This document shows positions 7,937 through 20,084 of a stretch of 64,000 nucleotides of DNA, one piece after another (the first letter of the stretch is position 1; each line of letters opens with the position of its first letter). The position numbers were made by a program, and so were the translations under genes. The notes under the pieces were generated by a model. It did not search any database. It was not told the DNA's origin and worked only from the letters and a program-made list of their open reading frames with translations. The DNA is from Burkholderiales bacterium (GTDB lineage Bacteria; Pseudomonadota; Gammaproteobacteria; Burkholderiales; Burkholderiaceae_E). The stretch covers positions 124,001 through 188,000 of the forward strand of contig JAPOKJ010000001.1 of assembly GCA_029977705.1 (NCBI GenBank), in the 5' to 3' direction.

Positions 7937-9628
7937 ATGATGAGCCCTGCACCGAATGCCAGCCCGGTTGCCACTCACCGGCGCGAGCAGGTGCTGGCCA
8001 GTCTGGTACATCCCGATGTTCACGACCTGATCGTGATCGGGGGCGGCGCCACCGGCCTGGGTGTGGCGCTGGATGCGGCCGCGCGCGGTCTGAAGGTGGT
8101 GCTGCTCGAATCGCATGACTTTGGCAAGGGCACCTCGTCGCGGGCCACCAAGCTGCTGCACGGTGGCGTGCGTTACCTCGCCCAGGGCAACCTGTCGCTG
8201 GTCCGCGAAGCCTTGCACGAGCGCACCACGCTGCTGCGCAATGCGCCCCATCTGGCGCAGCCGCTGCCCTTCCTGATGCCCTCCTACCGCTTCTGGGAAA
8301 AGACGTTCTATGGCATCGGCCTGCGCCTTTACGACCTGCTGGCGGGCGCCTCGGGCCTGGGGCCGACCACCACCCTGGGCCGTGAGGCCGTCCAGCGCCT
8401 GATGCCCAACCTGCGTCGTCAGGGGTTGCGCGGCGGGGTGCGTTACTGGGATGCGCAATTCGACGATGCCCGACTGGCCATCGCGCTGGCACGCACGGCG
8501 GCCGCCCATGGGGCCCTGCTGCTCAACTACTGCGCGGTCACCGGCCTGATCCATGAGCAGGGCCGTGTGGTGGGGGTTCAGGCCGAGGACCTGGAAACCG
8601 GATCTGTGCTGCAGGTACGGGCACGCTGCGTCATCAATGCGGCCGGTGTCTGGGTGGACCGGATCCGTGCCATGGAAGGTCCGCTCGATGCGCGCGCCGC
8701 GCAGCCCATGGTGGCTGCCAGCCAGGGCGTGCATCTGGTCGTCGACCGGCACTTCCTGACCGGTGACCATGCCCTGATCGTGCCCAGGACCGCGGACGGG
8801 CGCGTGCTGTTCGCCGTACCCTGGCTGGGCAAGGTGATCCTGGGCACCACCGACACCCCTCGCCAGGACCTGGCCCGCGAGCCGAAGGCCTTCGAGGAGG
8901 AAATCGCCTTCATCCTGGGCGAGGCTGGCCGATACCTGTCGAGCGCCCCGCAACGCAGCGATGTGCGCAGCATCTGGGTGGGCCTGCGTCCGCTGGTCAA
9001 GCCGCAGGCCAGGCAGCCGGGGGAATCGACCAAGACCCTGAGCCGCGAGCACACCGTGGTGACCAGCAGCACCGGGCTGGTGACGGTGACCGGTGGCAAG
9101 TGGACCACCTACCGCGCGATGGCCGAGGACGTGCTCTCGCATTGCGTGTCCCGCGGCCTGCTGCCTGCGCGTGTTGCCGACACCAGTACCCTGATGCTGC
9201 AGGGCGCCCCGGCCCGTTCCGTCGGCCTGCCCCCGGAAGCAGGCGGGCTGGCACCGGTCAGTCTCTCGGCCCCGCCCGGTCTCCATCTGTATGGCCAGGA
9301 GGCTGTCCTGCTGCAAGGCCTGCCCGGGGCCGATCACCTGATCGCGCCAGGCCTGAGCGAGGCCATGGTGCGCTTTGCGGTCCGCCACGAATTCGCGCGT
9401 ACCGTCGAGGATGTGCTGGCGCGGCGCAGCCGCCTGTTGTTTCTCGATGCCGCCGCAGCGATCCAGGCAGCGCCTGCGGTTGCAGCGATCCTGTCGCAGG
9501 AGCTGGGCGGCGAGCACGGTACACGGGCGGGCGATCATGGCCGCCAGGCCTTCGAAGCGCTTGCCGCAGGCTATCTGCTCGAGGGCCGCTCCGGTCCTGG
9601 AACCCTGCAACCGGTGGCCGTGCGCTGA
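7937..9628 (+). CDS. glpD: Glycerol-3-phosphate dehydrogenase GlpD
   Basis: GlpD is a membrane-associated FAD enzyme that oxidises glycerol-3-phosphate to dihydroxyacetone phosphate and passes electrons to quinone. The 563-residue product has the FAD Rossmann motif VIGGGATGLGVALDAAARG, then GTSSRATKLLHGGVRYL, AAGVWVDRI and GVHLVVDRHF, and the TGGKWTTYRAMAEDV motif, all typical of GlpD. ATG 7937 is followed by a second ATG at 7940. No other glycerol genes (glpF, glpK, glpR) lie next to it, so it probably serves general phospholipid-glycerol turnover here. Confidence 0.94.
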   Translation: MMSPAPNASPVATHRREQVLASLVHPDVHDLIVIGGGATGLGVALDAAARGLKVVLLESHDFGKGTSSRATKLLHGGVRYLAQGNLSLVREALHERTTLLRNAPHLAQPLPFLMPSYRFWEKTFYGIGLRLYDLLAGASGLGPTTTLGREAVQRLMPNLRRQGLRGGVRYWDAQFDDARLAIALARTAAAHGALLLNYCAVTGLIHEQGRVVGVQAEDLETGSVLQVRARCVINAAGVWVDRIRAMEGPLDARAAQPMVAASQGVHLVVDRHFLTGDHALIVPRTADGRVLFAVPWLGKVILGTTDTPRQDLAREPKAFEEEIAFILGEAGRYLSSAPQRSDVRSIWVGLRPLVKPQARQPGESTKTLSREHTVVTSSTGLVTVTGGKWTTYRAMAEDVLSHCVSRGLLPARVADTSTLMLQGAPARSVGLPPEAGGLAPVSLSAPPGLHLYGQEAVLLQGLPGADHLIAPGLSEAMVRFAVRHEFARTVEDVLARRSRLLFLDAAAAIQAAPAVAAILSQELGGEHGTRAGDHGRQAFEALAAGYLLEGRSGPGTLQPVAVR

Positions 9629-9680
9629 GGGCTATGCTCGCGCTGCGGCGAGACCTGCCGCGATTGCACAGGAGCGTTTC

Positions 9681-9965
9681 ATGAGCAGCACCGACTTGCA
9701 GGGCAAGCGCATTCTCGTCACCCAGGCCACCGAGGGCATCCAGATCAACATGATTGCGCAGAACTTTGTCGATAACCCGACCTACTTTCCCCGGCAGGTG
9801 CAGGAGCATCCGAAGTTCCAGGCGCGGCTCAAGCGTGATGTGCCCCTGGGCCGCCTGGTCGGTGCCCGCGAGGATGCCGAGTTCGCAGCCTATCTGTGCA
9901 GCGACAAGGCCGACTGTTTTGTCGGCCAGGCCTTCCCGGTGTGTGGTGGCTGGGTAGCGCGCTGA
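9681..9965 (+). pseudogene. SDR oxidoreductase remnant with large internal deletion
   Basis: The 94-codon frame begins like a short-chain dehydrogenase (LQGKRILVTQA) but jumps at once to the C-terminal part of the same family: INMIAQNFVDNPTYFP, then DVPLGRLVGAREDAEFAAYL and FVGQAFPVCGGWV. Family members are about 240 residues long, so roughly 150 residues holding the NAD-binding core and the Ser-Tyr-Lys catalytic residues are missing. The frame and the ribosome-binding site (CAGGAG) remain intact. It cannot be an SDR enzyme as it stands. It is probably a deletion relic, though a stable truncated protein is possible. Confidence 0.8.
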
Positions 9966-10006
9966 GCGTCGCGCTCCTCATGGCGTCACGGGGACGCCAC
10001 AAGGCT

Positions 10007-10456
10007 TCAGTCCTTCACGCGCGCGCGTCGGGCCAGTGCCTGCAGGGCCTCGCGTATGGCGGGATGGGGAATTAGCGCCTCTTGTTCAGAGATTACTTTA
10101 AGAGTTTTCTGCGACAGGCTTTTCGGCTCGCGAAGTGGCGATTCAAGGAGCTGTTGGCGGGTTTGCGGTTTGAAGCTGATTCTTGTAACCTCGCCCTCCT
10201 GCCTTTGCAGGGTGCGCAGCATGGTGGGCTCGATCTGGCGCAGGCGTGCAGCCTGTGCCGCCGATGTCGAGGTGAGCGACAGATGGCCTTCTCGAAGACT
10301 GCGCACCTTGAGCCGCAGTTGCGGCCAGTGCTGATCCAGCACGGCTTGCAGTGCCTGCAGCTTGAGCACCTGTTGTTGCACGGCCTGATAGCGCGGATCG
10401 CGCGACAGGGCCTGTGTCACGGTGCTGTAGGGCGGTGTGCGCGCAGATGCTTTCAT
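10007..10456 (-). CDS. DUF721/DciA-like protein
   Basis: A 149-residue basic protein with the DUF721 pattern: an N-terminal helix, then a KH-like fold (VLDQHWPQLRLKVRSLREG, LSLTSTSAAQAARLRQIEP) and a long charged C-terminal tail. DciA, the ancestral loader of the DnaB helicase in bacteria without DnaC, belongs to this family. Position divergent from an M23 peptidase and secA is usual in Burkholderiales. ATG 10456 gives the family-like start. Function is inferred from family membership only. Confidence 0.75.
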   Translation of the reverse strand: MKASARTPPYSTVTQALSRDPRYQAVQQQVLKLQALQAVLDQHWPQLRLKVRSLREGHLSLTSTSAAQAARLRQIEPTMLRTLQRQEGEVTRISFKPQTRQQLLESPLREPKSLSQKTLKVISEQEALIPHPAIREALQALARRARVKD

Positions 10457-10516
10457 GAGTGCCTTGCGGTCATGGCAGCAGGATACCTAAAACAATGACA
10501 GCCACGGAGAGAAGAC

Positions 10517-11503
10517 ATGCAGATCATCCTGGTGCATCCGCGCTTCAAGAGCCCGAAGGCCTTGAACATCACCCGGGGCGGAGTCCTCGGTTTTGTCGGC
10601 GTGCTGCTGTTCTTCACGCTGATGAGCAGTGGCGTCATCTCCTATGTGGCACTCAAGAGCGCCGTGCTCCTCAAGCTGCCCTTTGCCCAGGAATGGGTTC
10701 AGAAAAATTCCGGCCAGGATCTCGCCGCGCGTGAAGAGTTCGTGCGCCAGAACATCGATGCGCTGGCGGTCAAGGTCGGACAGTTGCAGGCGCGCATGAC
10801 GCGGCTCGATGCGATTGGTGACCGGGTCGCCCACATGGCCGGCATCAAGCCCCAGGACCTCAAGGGCCTGGACTCGGCACCGGTGCTGCGCCCGAACTTC
10901 TTCGCACTGCAGGGCAAGGGCGGTGCAGAGCCTTCCGGCCCGCGCGACATGAGCCTGCAGGAGCTGGGCCTGGTGCTGGACAAGCTGGCCAATGGCCTGG
11001 ACAGTCGCGGTGACTCGCTGGCCTTCATCGAATCCGAGATGATGTACCGCGCCGCCGGCCAGCGGCTGGTGCCCAGTTACGAGCCTTTGCCCGACGGTTC
11101 CCTGGGTTCGCGTTTTGGCTATCGCACCGACCCGTTCTCCGGCCGCGCCACCTTGCACGAGGGCATCGACTTCAATGCCCCGGTGGGCACGCCGATCCAC
11201 GCTGCGGCCGGTGGTACCGTCGTGTTTGCAGGCTGGCACGCTTCCTATGGCCAGCAGATCGACATCGATCATGGCGATGGCGTCATGACCCGTTACGCCC
11301 ATGCCTCGCGCCTGCTGGCAAGGGAAGGCGACATCGTGCGCCAGGGCCAGAAGATCGCCGAGGTCGGCTCGACCGGACGCTCGACCGGATCGCACCTGCA
11401 TTTCGAGGTCCGGGTGCAGGGTGAATCGCGCGATCCGCTCACCTTCCTTCAAGGCGGGGGCTTGAATCCCTCGCGCATCGCCGCCACCTCTGGCAAGCGT
11501 TGA
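10517..11503 (+). CDS. M23 family (LytM-type) metallopeptidase, membrane anchored
   Basis: A 328-residue protein with a short basic N-terminus, one membrane segment (about 23-45, GGVLGFVGVLLFFTLMSSGV), a helical stalk and a C-terminal LytM domain that faces the periplasm. The zinc site is complete: H214 and D218 in LHEGIDF, and H295 in the HLHFEV motif (H293/H295). It may cut peptide cross-links in murein or act as an amidase activator; the intact ligands favour catalysis. It is divergent from the DciA-like gene and 272 bases upstream of secA. Confidence 0.92.
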   Translation: MQIILVHPRFKSPKALNITRGGVLGFVGVLLFFTLMSSGVISYVALKSAVLLKLPFAQEWVQKNSGQDLAAREEFVRQNIDALAVKVGQLQARMTRLDAIGDRVAHMAGIKPQDLKGLDSAPVLRPNFFALQGKGGAEPSGPRDMSLQELGLVLDKLANGLDSRGDSLAFIESEMMYRAAGQRLVPSYEPLPDGSLGSRFGYRTDPFSGRATLHEGIDFNAPVGTPIHAAAGGTVVFAGWHASYGQQIDIDHGDGVMTRYAHASRLLAREGDIVRQGQKIAEVGSTGRSTGSHLHFEVRVQGESRDPLTFLQGGGLNPSRIAATSGKR

Positions 11504-11632
11504 AGGCTCAGCATGGCGGCCGCTCAGGGGCGCCCGCGAAAGCCTGACGTTGCGGCATCGACCCAACCCTGACCGTTCACCGGCCCGAACCCCGCAGATG
11601 GTCGGTTTGTAAGTGTTTGCTTCGGTCCTGCA

Positions 11633-11641
11633 TGTTACACT
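11633..11641 (+). promoter_or_regulatory. Possible extended -10 promoter for secA
   Basis: TGTTACACT reads as an extended -10 (TG, one base, TACACT) about 135 bases upstream of the secA start. No good -35 is seen at the right spacing, which is acceptable for extended -10 promoters. The 272-base gap before secA holds no other gene; a leader of about 130 bases would allow regulation of secA translation, but no SecM-like ORF was found. Confidence 0.35.
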
Positions 11642-11775
11642 GAAGGGTTAGGGCTTGATCGCATCCGGCTGTATGCCAGGGGTGCGGAAAGCTGCCGATT
11701 GCCGCCCGGCCGGTCAGCGACAGTCCGTGTCGGGCTTTTGCCGCATCCGGGTCGGATCCCACGTCAAGAATTCTA

Positions 11776-14589
<2,814 letters not shown>

Positions 14590-14639
14590 GGCCAGCCTGC
14601 CGAACCTGAGGTTTCCCCGTCCCCGCATCGAGAAACGAC

Positions 14640-15866
14640 ATGCCCGTCAATCTGCCCGTCTTCACGCCCGCCCAGATCCATCCTGTTCCCGGCGTGTCGC
14701 TGGGCACTGCCATGGCCGGCATTCGCAAGGCCAACCGCCGCGATGTGCTGTTGGTGACGATTGCCGAGGGGGCCAGCGTTGCCGGCGTCTTTACGCAGAA
14801 CCGTTTCTGTGCGGCACCGGTACAGGTGTGCCGCGAGCATCTGCAGCAGGGCGCCGCGGTGCGTGCGCTGGTATTCAACACGGGCTGCGCCAATGCCGGC
14901 ACCGGGGCCCTGGGGCTGGACAATGCCCGTGCCAGCTGCGCCGAAGTGGCCCGGCTGCTGGGCGTGCAGGCGCATCAGGTCCTGCCCTTCTCGACCGGTG
15001 TCATCCTCGAGCATCTGCCGATGGACCGGCTGCTGCCGGGCCTGCCCAAGGCCCAGGCCGACCTGGCCGAGTCGCATTGGAGCGAAGCGGCGCAGGCCAT
15101 CATGACGACGGATACGGTGCCCAAGTGTCGTAGCCGGCAACTGCGCATCGGCGACCATCTGGTCACCATCACCGGCATCTCCAAGGGTGCCGGCATGATC
15201 CGTCCCAACATGGCCACCATGCTCGGCATGCTGGCCACCGACGCGGCCGTGGCGCCGGCCCTGTTGCAGGCCTGGGTGCGCGAGATCGCCGAGGACAGCT
15301 TCAATCGCGTCACAGTCGATGGGGACACTTCGACCAATGACTCCTTCGTGATGATCGCCACCGGCCGCAGCGGCCTGCGCATCGACAGCCCGGCCGATGC
15401 CGGTGCCCCGGAACTGAAGGCGGCACTGACGGCCGTGGCCCAGGAACTGGCCCAGGCCCTGGTGCGCGATGGCGAGGGTGCGACCAAGTTCATCAGCATC
15501 CGTGTCGAGCAGGCCGGCAGCATGGATGAGGCCAAGGCGATTGCCTATGCGATCGCCCATTCGCCCCTGGTCAAGACGGCCTTTTTTGCCTCCGATCCCA
15601 ACCTGGGCCGCATCCTGTGCGCCATCGGCTATGCCGGCGTCCAGGACCTGGCGGTCGAGCAGCTCGAGTTGTACCTCGATGACGTACTGGTCGCAGCCAA
15701 AGGCGGGCGTCATCCTGATTACCTCGAAGAGCAGGGACAGGCCGTACTCAGGCAAAGCGAGATCACCATCCGCGTCGTGCTGCATCGCGGCCAGGTCAAC
15801 ACCACCGTGTGGACCTGCGACCTGTCCCACGACTACGTCTCCATCAACGCCGACTACCGCTCATGA
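14640..15866 (+). CDS. argJ: Bifunctional glutamate N-acetyltransferase / amino-acid acetyltransferase ArgJ
   Basis: ArgJ recycles the acetyl group from N-acetylornithine to glutamate in arginine synthesis and in some bacteria also makes N-acetylglutamate from acetyl-CoA. The 408-residue precursor has [18 protein letters not shown] and the autocleavage site [16 protein letters not shown], in which T193 becomes the N-terminal nucleophile of the beta chain. The C-terminus GRVLHRG-like stretch reads [18 protein letters not shown]. It overlaps the next gene by ATGA, so the DUF815 ATPase is probably co-translated. Confidence 0.97.
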   Translation: MPVNLPVFTPAQIHPVPGVSLGTAMAGIRKANRRDVLLVTIAEGASVAGVFTQNRFCAAPVQVCREHLQQGAAVRALVFNTGCANAGTGALGLDNARASCAEVARLLGVQAHQVLPFSTGVILEHLPMDRLLPGLPKAQADLAESHWSEAAQAIMTTDTVPKCRSRQLRIGDHLVTITGISKGAGMIRPNMATMLGMLATDAAVAPALLQAWVREIAEDSFNRVTVDGDTSTNDSFVMIATGRSGLRIDSPADAGAPELKAALTAVAQELAQALVRDGEGATKFISIRVEQAGSMDEAKAIAYAIAHSPLVKTAFFASDPNLGRILCAIGYAGVQDLAVEQLELYLDDVLVAAKGGRHPDYLEEQGQAVLRQSEITIRVVLHRGQVNTTVWTCDLSHDYVSINADYRS

Positions 15867-16981
15867 TCGTTCCCTCCCTTGGTGCCACGCTTGGCCAGAT
15901 CGTGTTGTCACGAATGAATGCCAGCAAGGAAAAGACCCACGAGAACCAGTTGGTCGCCCTGGTGCAGGCAGCGCAAGAGGTCGGCCACTTCCTGGAGCGC
16001 GCAAGCCGGGTGTTGGCCCAGATCGAACCGATGCTCCCCAAGCCGGTCGCACCGGACTGGCAGGCCAGCGTCGCCTTCCGGTGGCGCCGACGTGCCACGG
16101 CCTTCGGGGTGCAGGGCGTGCTGCAGCCGGTGCGCACCGTCTCGGCCATTCGCCTGTCCGACCTGAAGACCATCGACATGCAGAAGGAGGAGATCGAGCG
16201 CAACACGCGCCAGTTCGTCTCCGGGCTGCCGGCCAACAATGTGCTGCTCACCGGCTCGCGCGGCACCGGCAAGTCCTCGCTGATCAAGGCTTGCCTGAAC
16301 GAGTATGCGGGCAAGGGCCTGCGCCTGATCGAGGTCGACAAGGAAGACCTGGTCGATCTGCCCGACATCGTCGAACTGGTGGCCGACCGCCCCGAGCGCT
16401 TCATCGTCTTCAGTGACGACCTCTCCTTCGAGCAGGGTGAGGCCGGCTACAAGGCGCTCAAGACGGCGCTCGACGGCTCGATCGCGGCGCAGTCGGACAA
16501 CGTGCTGATCTACGCCACGTCCAACCGTCGCCACCTGATGCCCGAGCAGATGAGCGAGAACCTGCAGTACAAGCATCAGGAAGACGGCGAGATCCATCCT
16601 GGCGAGACCACCGAGGAAAAAATCTCCCTGTCCGAGCGCTTCGGCCTGTGGGTCAACTTCTACCCGTTCCATCAGGACGATTACCTGGCGGTGTGCGGCC
16701 ACTGGCTGGCCCAACTGGGCGCCAGTGCGCGCCAGATCGAGTCGGCGCGTGGCGATGCCCTGCGCTTTGCCCTGGAGCGCGGCTCGCGTTCCGGGCGCGT
16801 GGCCTGGCAGTTCGCCAAGGACTGGGCCGGCCAGCATGGCCTGTCCGGGCCGAGCGCTGCCGCAGCGCGCAAGAAGGCGGCCCCCCCCGCGCGCAAGGCA
16901 GCTGTCCGCAAGCCAGCAGCACGCAAGCCGGCAGCAACGCGTGCCAGGCAGCCTTCGGCTGCCCGCGGCAAGGATCAATGA
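15863..16981 (+). CDS. DUF815 AAA+ ATPase with basic tail
   Basis: A 372-residue P-loop ATPase of the DUF815 family. Walker A is GSRGTGKSS (131-139) and the Walker B-like strand is [11 protein letters not shown] (180-190). A further motif, [12 protein letters not shown], resembles sensor 1. ATG 15863 overlaps the argJ stop; a second ATG at 15914 is possible. The last 36 or so residues are Ala/Lys/Arg/Pro-rich ([19 protein letters not shown]), resembling histone-H1-like tails, which hints at nucleic-acid or surface binding. The gene overlaps mutT by ATGA. The cellular role of the family is not established. Confidence 0.85.
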   Translation: MIVPSLGATLGQIVLSRMNASKEKTHENQLVALVQAAQEVGHFLERASRVLAQIEPMLPKPVAPDWQASVAFRWRRRATAFGVQGVLQPVRTVSAIRLSDLKTIDMQKEEIERNTRQFVSGLPANNVLLTGSRGTGKSSLIKACLNEYAGKGLRLIEVDKEDLVDLPDIVELVADRPERFIVFSDDLSFEQGEAGYKALKTALDGSIAAQSDNVLIYATSNRRHLMPEQMSENLQYKHQEDGEIHPGETTEEKISLSERFGLWVNFYPFHQDDYLAVCGHWLAQLGASARQIESARGDALRFALERGSRSGRVAWQFAKDWAGQHGLSGPSAAAARKKAAPPARKAAVRKPAARKPAATRARQPSAARGKDQ

Positions 16982-17973
16982 ACGCGCCAGGGCGCGACAC
17001 CGCGGCCCAGGACGGCGCGGGAGAGGACACGCGCGCCTTTACCGAGGTCGCGGTCGGCATCGTGCACCGGCGCGGCCCCCAGGGCTGGGAGGTCCTGATG
17101 GCCCAGCGACCCGAAGGCAAGCCCTATGCCGGCTGGTGGGAGTTTCCGGGGGGCAAGCTGGAAGCCGGCGAATCGGTGGCCCAGGCCCTGGCCCGCGAAC
17201 TGCGCGAGGAACTGGGCCTGCAGGTGCAGGCCTCCTCGGCCTGGGTGATGCGCGAGCACGCCTATCCCCATGCACGCGTCAGGCTTCACTTCCATCGCAT
17301 CTTCGACTGGTCCGGCGAGCCGAGCAGCCTGGAGGGTCAGGCCTTCGCCTGGCAGCCGCTGGCGCAGATCAAGCTGAGGCCCCTGCTGCCGGCGGCGCTG
17401 CCGGTGCTGGAGATGCTGCAGTGGCCGCCGGTGCTGGCGGTTCATGGCTTTGACGGCCATCCGGCCAGCGAGGCGGGTGTGCGCGCGGCACTGGCCGCGC
17501 TGGCCTCGGGCCCCGGAGTATCCAGCCCCGCCCGCCTGGTGCTGAGCCTGCCGCCGCAGATGACGTTGGCCTCGTTGCACGGGTTGCTGGCGACGGCGGC
17601 TGCGCAGGGGGCGGCGCTGTGGATCGATCCCTCCTGGCGAGCCGCCTTCGAAGGAGCGCCAGATCCTGCCGGGCTGGGCGGCTTCTGGTCAGACTGGCCC
17701 GGCGCGATCGCCGGGGAGCGGGTGCTGTCGCTGCTGGCCCGCGGCGGCGCGTTTGCTGCGGCCTCGGTCAGCGATGCCGACGATCTGGCCCGCAGCCGGC
17801 GTGAGGACCCGGCCGGAGGGGGCCCGACCTGGTCGGCCCAGGCCTTGCTGGCATTGCTTCCGGCATCCCCGTCTGGCGAGGACCTTGCCGGGCGGGCCGA
17901 TGCCGCCTTGTACTGGCCAGCGGCCCTGACTTCAGCGGCGCCGGCTGGGCATGGTGCCTGGCGCCGGGTCTGA
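16978..17973 (+). CDS. Nudix hydrolase fused to a thiamine-phosphate-synthase-like domain
   Basis: The first 130 or so residues form a MutT-type Nudix domain with a full Nudix box at 59-81 (starts GGKLEAGES, ends RELREELGL); MutT removes 8-oxo-dGTP from the nucleotide pool. Residues from about 150 to 331 look like a worn ThiE barrel: [17 protein letters not shown] stands where ThiE-type domains carry a GAS-H-xx pattern. The same fusion occurs in many beta- and gammaproteobacteria. ATG 16978 overlaps the DUF815 stop. The end overlaps convergent yacG by 42 bases. Confidence 0.85.
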   Translation: MNAPGRDTAAQDGAGEDTRAFTEVAVGIVHRRGPQGWEVLMAQRPEGKPYAGWWEFPGGKLEAGESVAQALARELREELGLQVQASSAWVMREHAYPHARVRLHFHRIFDWSGEPSSLEGQAFAWQPLAQIKLRPLLPAALPVLEMLQWPPVLAVHGFDGHPASEAGVRAALAALASGPGVSSPARLVLSLPPQMTLASLHGLLATAAAQGAALWIDPSWRAAFEGAPDPAGLGGFWSDWPGAIAGERVLSLLARGGAFAAASVSDADDLARSRREDPAGGGPTWSAQALLALLPASPSGEDLAGRADAALYWPAALTSAAPAGHGAWRRV

Positions 17974-18162
17974 ATCGCCGCCCAGGTAGCCGGGTTCGTC
18001 TCCCTCCATGGGGTTTTCAGTGCCTGCGATCCGGTAGGCCTCGGAGGCCCAGGCCCCCAGATCGATGGTCTTGCAGCGCTCCGAGCAGAAAGGCCGGAAG
18101 GGATTGCCCGATGAGTAGGCCTGCATCCGGCTGCAGGTGGGGCACTTGACCTGGATCGTCAT
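17932..18162 (-). CDS. yacG: DNA gyrase inhibitor YacG
   Basis: A 76-residue zinc protein with C7, C10, C26 and C30 (CPTC ... CSERC) and the family phrase [24 protein letters not shown]. In E. coli YacG binds GyrB and blocks its DNA binding. It lies downstream of zapD and coaE on the same strand, as usual, and its 3' end overlaps the convergent mutT-type gene. Confidence 0.94.
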   Translation of the reverse strand: MTIQVKCPTCSRMQAYSSGNPFRPFCSERCKTIDLGAWASEAYRIAGTENPMEGDEPGYLGGDSDPAPGTMPSRRR

Positions 18163-18217
18163 GACGGTGGGCGGCAGGGATCAGGAGCGGACGCGGGGAA
18201 GGGCTCGCAGCAGGGTC

Positions 18218-18973
18218 TCAAAGGTTGCACAGCGACAGTTCGAAGTCGACCTGGCCCTCGAAAGCCTTGGGGCGCAGATCGCCCCCCTGGGTGGTGAAGC
18301 GGATCCAGAGGACGTACTTGTTGGCGCTGACCTCGGGAATCGCGCCTTGTTCGGGCGCCACCCTGACCTGGGCCATCTGATAGGTCTTGCCTGCCAGTTG
18401 CAGCTGGAAGCCGTTGTTGCTGGCGGTCAGCAACTGGCGATGACCGCTTTCGCGCAGCAGGCGCAGCACGATGCTCAGGCTGTCGTAGAGCGGCCGGAAA
18501 GGCGCCGCCCAGGCGAGGATGTCCGCGCGCCTCGAATCGGCCGGCCGATTCTGCCAGGCGTAGTACGAGGGCAGGTCGAATTCGCAGGCACCGCCCGCGA
18601 TGATGGTGCGGCTGCGGATGCTCATCAGCCACTCGTTGTCGCGCAGGTGCTGGCCCGTTTTGCCGGTCATGGCATTGACGGCCGTCCAGGCCTTGTCGAT
18701 GTCGCGCAGGATACTGTCCAGGGCCTCGAGGGCCACATCGGGGCTGGAGCGGAAGTTGTTCAGGGTCTGACGCTGACGCTCCAGCTCCTGGAGCAGATCG
18801 GTCTTCAGATCGGAGCGCGAGGCGATTTCGAGGATGTCGAACAGGGTGCCCAGGGCCGAGTGATGGGCAAGGGCATGGTCCTGAGACGCGAAATAATCAA
18901 AGCGCTCAAAGGTGTCTTCCAAGCGAAGCAGGGTGCGGATCCGCTCGTTGAGCGGATATTCGTACAGCAACAC
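18218..18973 (-). CDS. zapD: Cell division protein ZapD
   Basis: ZapD bundles FtsZ filaments at the Z ring by binding the FtsZ C-terminal peptide. The 251-residue product opens with YEYPLNERIRTLLRLEDTF, the family hallmark, and continues with SRSDLKTDLLQELERQ and CEFDLPSYYAWQN. The start is GTG 18973. It sits between coaE and yacG on the minus strand, the classical gene trio. Confidence 0.96.
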   Translation of the reverse strand: MLLYEYPLNERIRTLLRLEDTFERFDYFASQDHALAHHSALGTLFDILEIASRSDLKTDLLQELERQRQTLNNFRSSPDVALEALDSILRDIDKAWTAVNAMTGKTGQHLRDNEWLMSIRSRTIIAGGACEFDLPSYYAWQNRPADSRRADILAWAAPFRPLYDSLSIVLRLLRESGHRQLLTASNNGFQLQLAGKTYQMAQVRVAPEQGAIPEVSANKYVLWIRFTTQGGDLRPKAFEGQVDFELSLCNL

Positions 18974-19131
18974 CGATCTGGCCCTTTAATTTGCTTGCCG
19001 CTCCCGCATGATCAAAAAGACATGGTCACCGTACCGCGTCCCGGAAGGGATCACATGTCTTGGCCGATTGCGCTGCGTATCGCAATGTCAGCCGCCCTGG
19101 GGCCGATACATGTTCAGCATTGCCCTGACCC

Positions 19132-19782
19132 TCAAGAATAGCAGACCAGGGCGCAAAAGCGGCGATGCAAGGCCTCGACTTGCGCCTGCAGCGCATCGGA
19201 TTGTCCGGAATTGTCGACAACGAAGTCGGCATGTGCGAGCCGGAACTCGCGCTTGACCTGTTGCGCCATGATGGCCTGCACCTGTTCGCGCGGCAACTGG
19301 CTGCGCGACATCACGCGCTCGATCTGCAGCGCCTCGGGACAATCGACGACGACGACCTTGTGTACCCGCTTGCTCCAGTTGCCCCCTTCGAAGAGCAGCG
19401 GGATTTCAAGCACGATGTAAGGCCCGCTGGCCGCCGCGATGGCCTGGTCGGTCTGCTGGCGGATGATCGGGTGCAGGATGGCCTCGAGCTGCTTGCGCGC
19501 ACTCTCGTCGCCAAAGGCACGCTGGCGCATCCAGGCACGGTCCATCGCGCCATCGGCAGCGATCGCCGCGGGGCCGAAGGCCTGCCGGATCGGTTCGATG
19601 GCCGCCCCGCCGGCCGCGGTCAGGGCGCGCGACAAGGCGTCTGCATCGATCAGTGTGGCACCCAGCGTGGCGAACAGCCGGGCCACGGTGGACTTGCCAC
19701 TGCCGATGCCGCCGGTCAGGCCGATGCGGCACTTGTTGGGAACTTGGCCGGAAGCATCCTGCGCGGGGGAGGAATCGTTCAT
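19132..19782 (-). CDS. coaE: Dephospho-CoA kinase CoaE
   Basis: CoaE phosphorylates dephospho-CoA, the last step of coenzyme A synthesis. The 216-residue product has the P loop GLTGGIGSGKST (ending near 32), the substrate motif DADALSR, and PLLFEGG. Its N-terminus is about 15 residues longer than the core, with no obvious function. A repeat element with terminal inverted repeats ends 30 bases upstream of its start and so separates it from pilD. The gap of 158 bases downstream before zapD holds nothing recognisable. Confidence 0.97.
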   Translation of the reverse strand: MNDSSPAQDASGQVPNKCRIGLTGGIGSGKSTVARLFATLGATLIDADALSRALTAAGGAAIEPIRQAFGPAAIAADGAMDRAWMRQRAFGDESARKQLEAILHPIIRQQTDQAIAAASGPYIVLEIPLLFEGGNWSKRVHKVVVVDCPEALQIERVMSRSQLPREQVQAIMAQQVKREFRLAHADFVVDNSGQSDALQAQVEALHRRFCALVCYS

Positions 19783-19811
19783 CGGGGTCTCCTGGAATCG
19801 GGTCGATTCTA

Positions 19812-20084
19812 GTGTGGTGTGCCGTAAATAACTTATCTAATGACGAAGTGCAATGAGGGTGAATGCAAGGCGCGGTTCCGGGCCGATAGCGGGGCTATCG
19901 ACCCGGGTTCGCAACGCGGCAGTCGCCCTCATTTCACTTCGCCCCGAAGGGGTTCGATCATACGAGGCCCTCGGTCGTTCGCCCGCCAGGGCAGATATCA
20001 CCCGATATCCACCCTGGCGGACAACCGCCCGATCATCCTCGTCTGAGTCGAATCCTTAGACAAGTTATTTGCGGCACACCACAC
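19812..20084. repeat. Modular inverted-repeat element, copy A (MITE-like)
   Basis: The 339-base gap between coaE and pilD is almost filled by a 273-bp element with 27-bp terminal inverted repeats (19812-19838 and 20058-20084; 25 of 27 positions match). It encodes no transposase. Inside are nested stems: 19845-19859 pairs with 19926-19940 with one mismatch, and 19983-19999 pairs with 20004-20020 with two. A shorter relative lies at 48253-48393, and single ends occur at 20087-20100 and 36516-36531. Relative to that copy, bases of about 19849-19949 are an extra module. The structure fits a non-autonomous mobile element or a large REP/BIME-type repeat. Confidence 0.75.

Noticed and set aside
19840-20046. 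Short plus-strand frames inside the repeat element
   Set aside because: They encode no recognisable protein, have no ribosome-binding site, and are interrupted in the second copy of the element.
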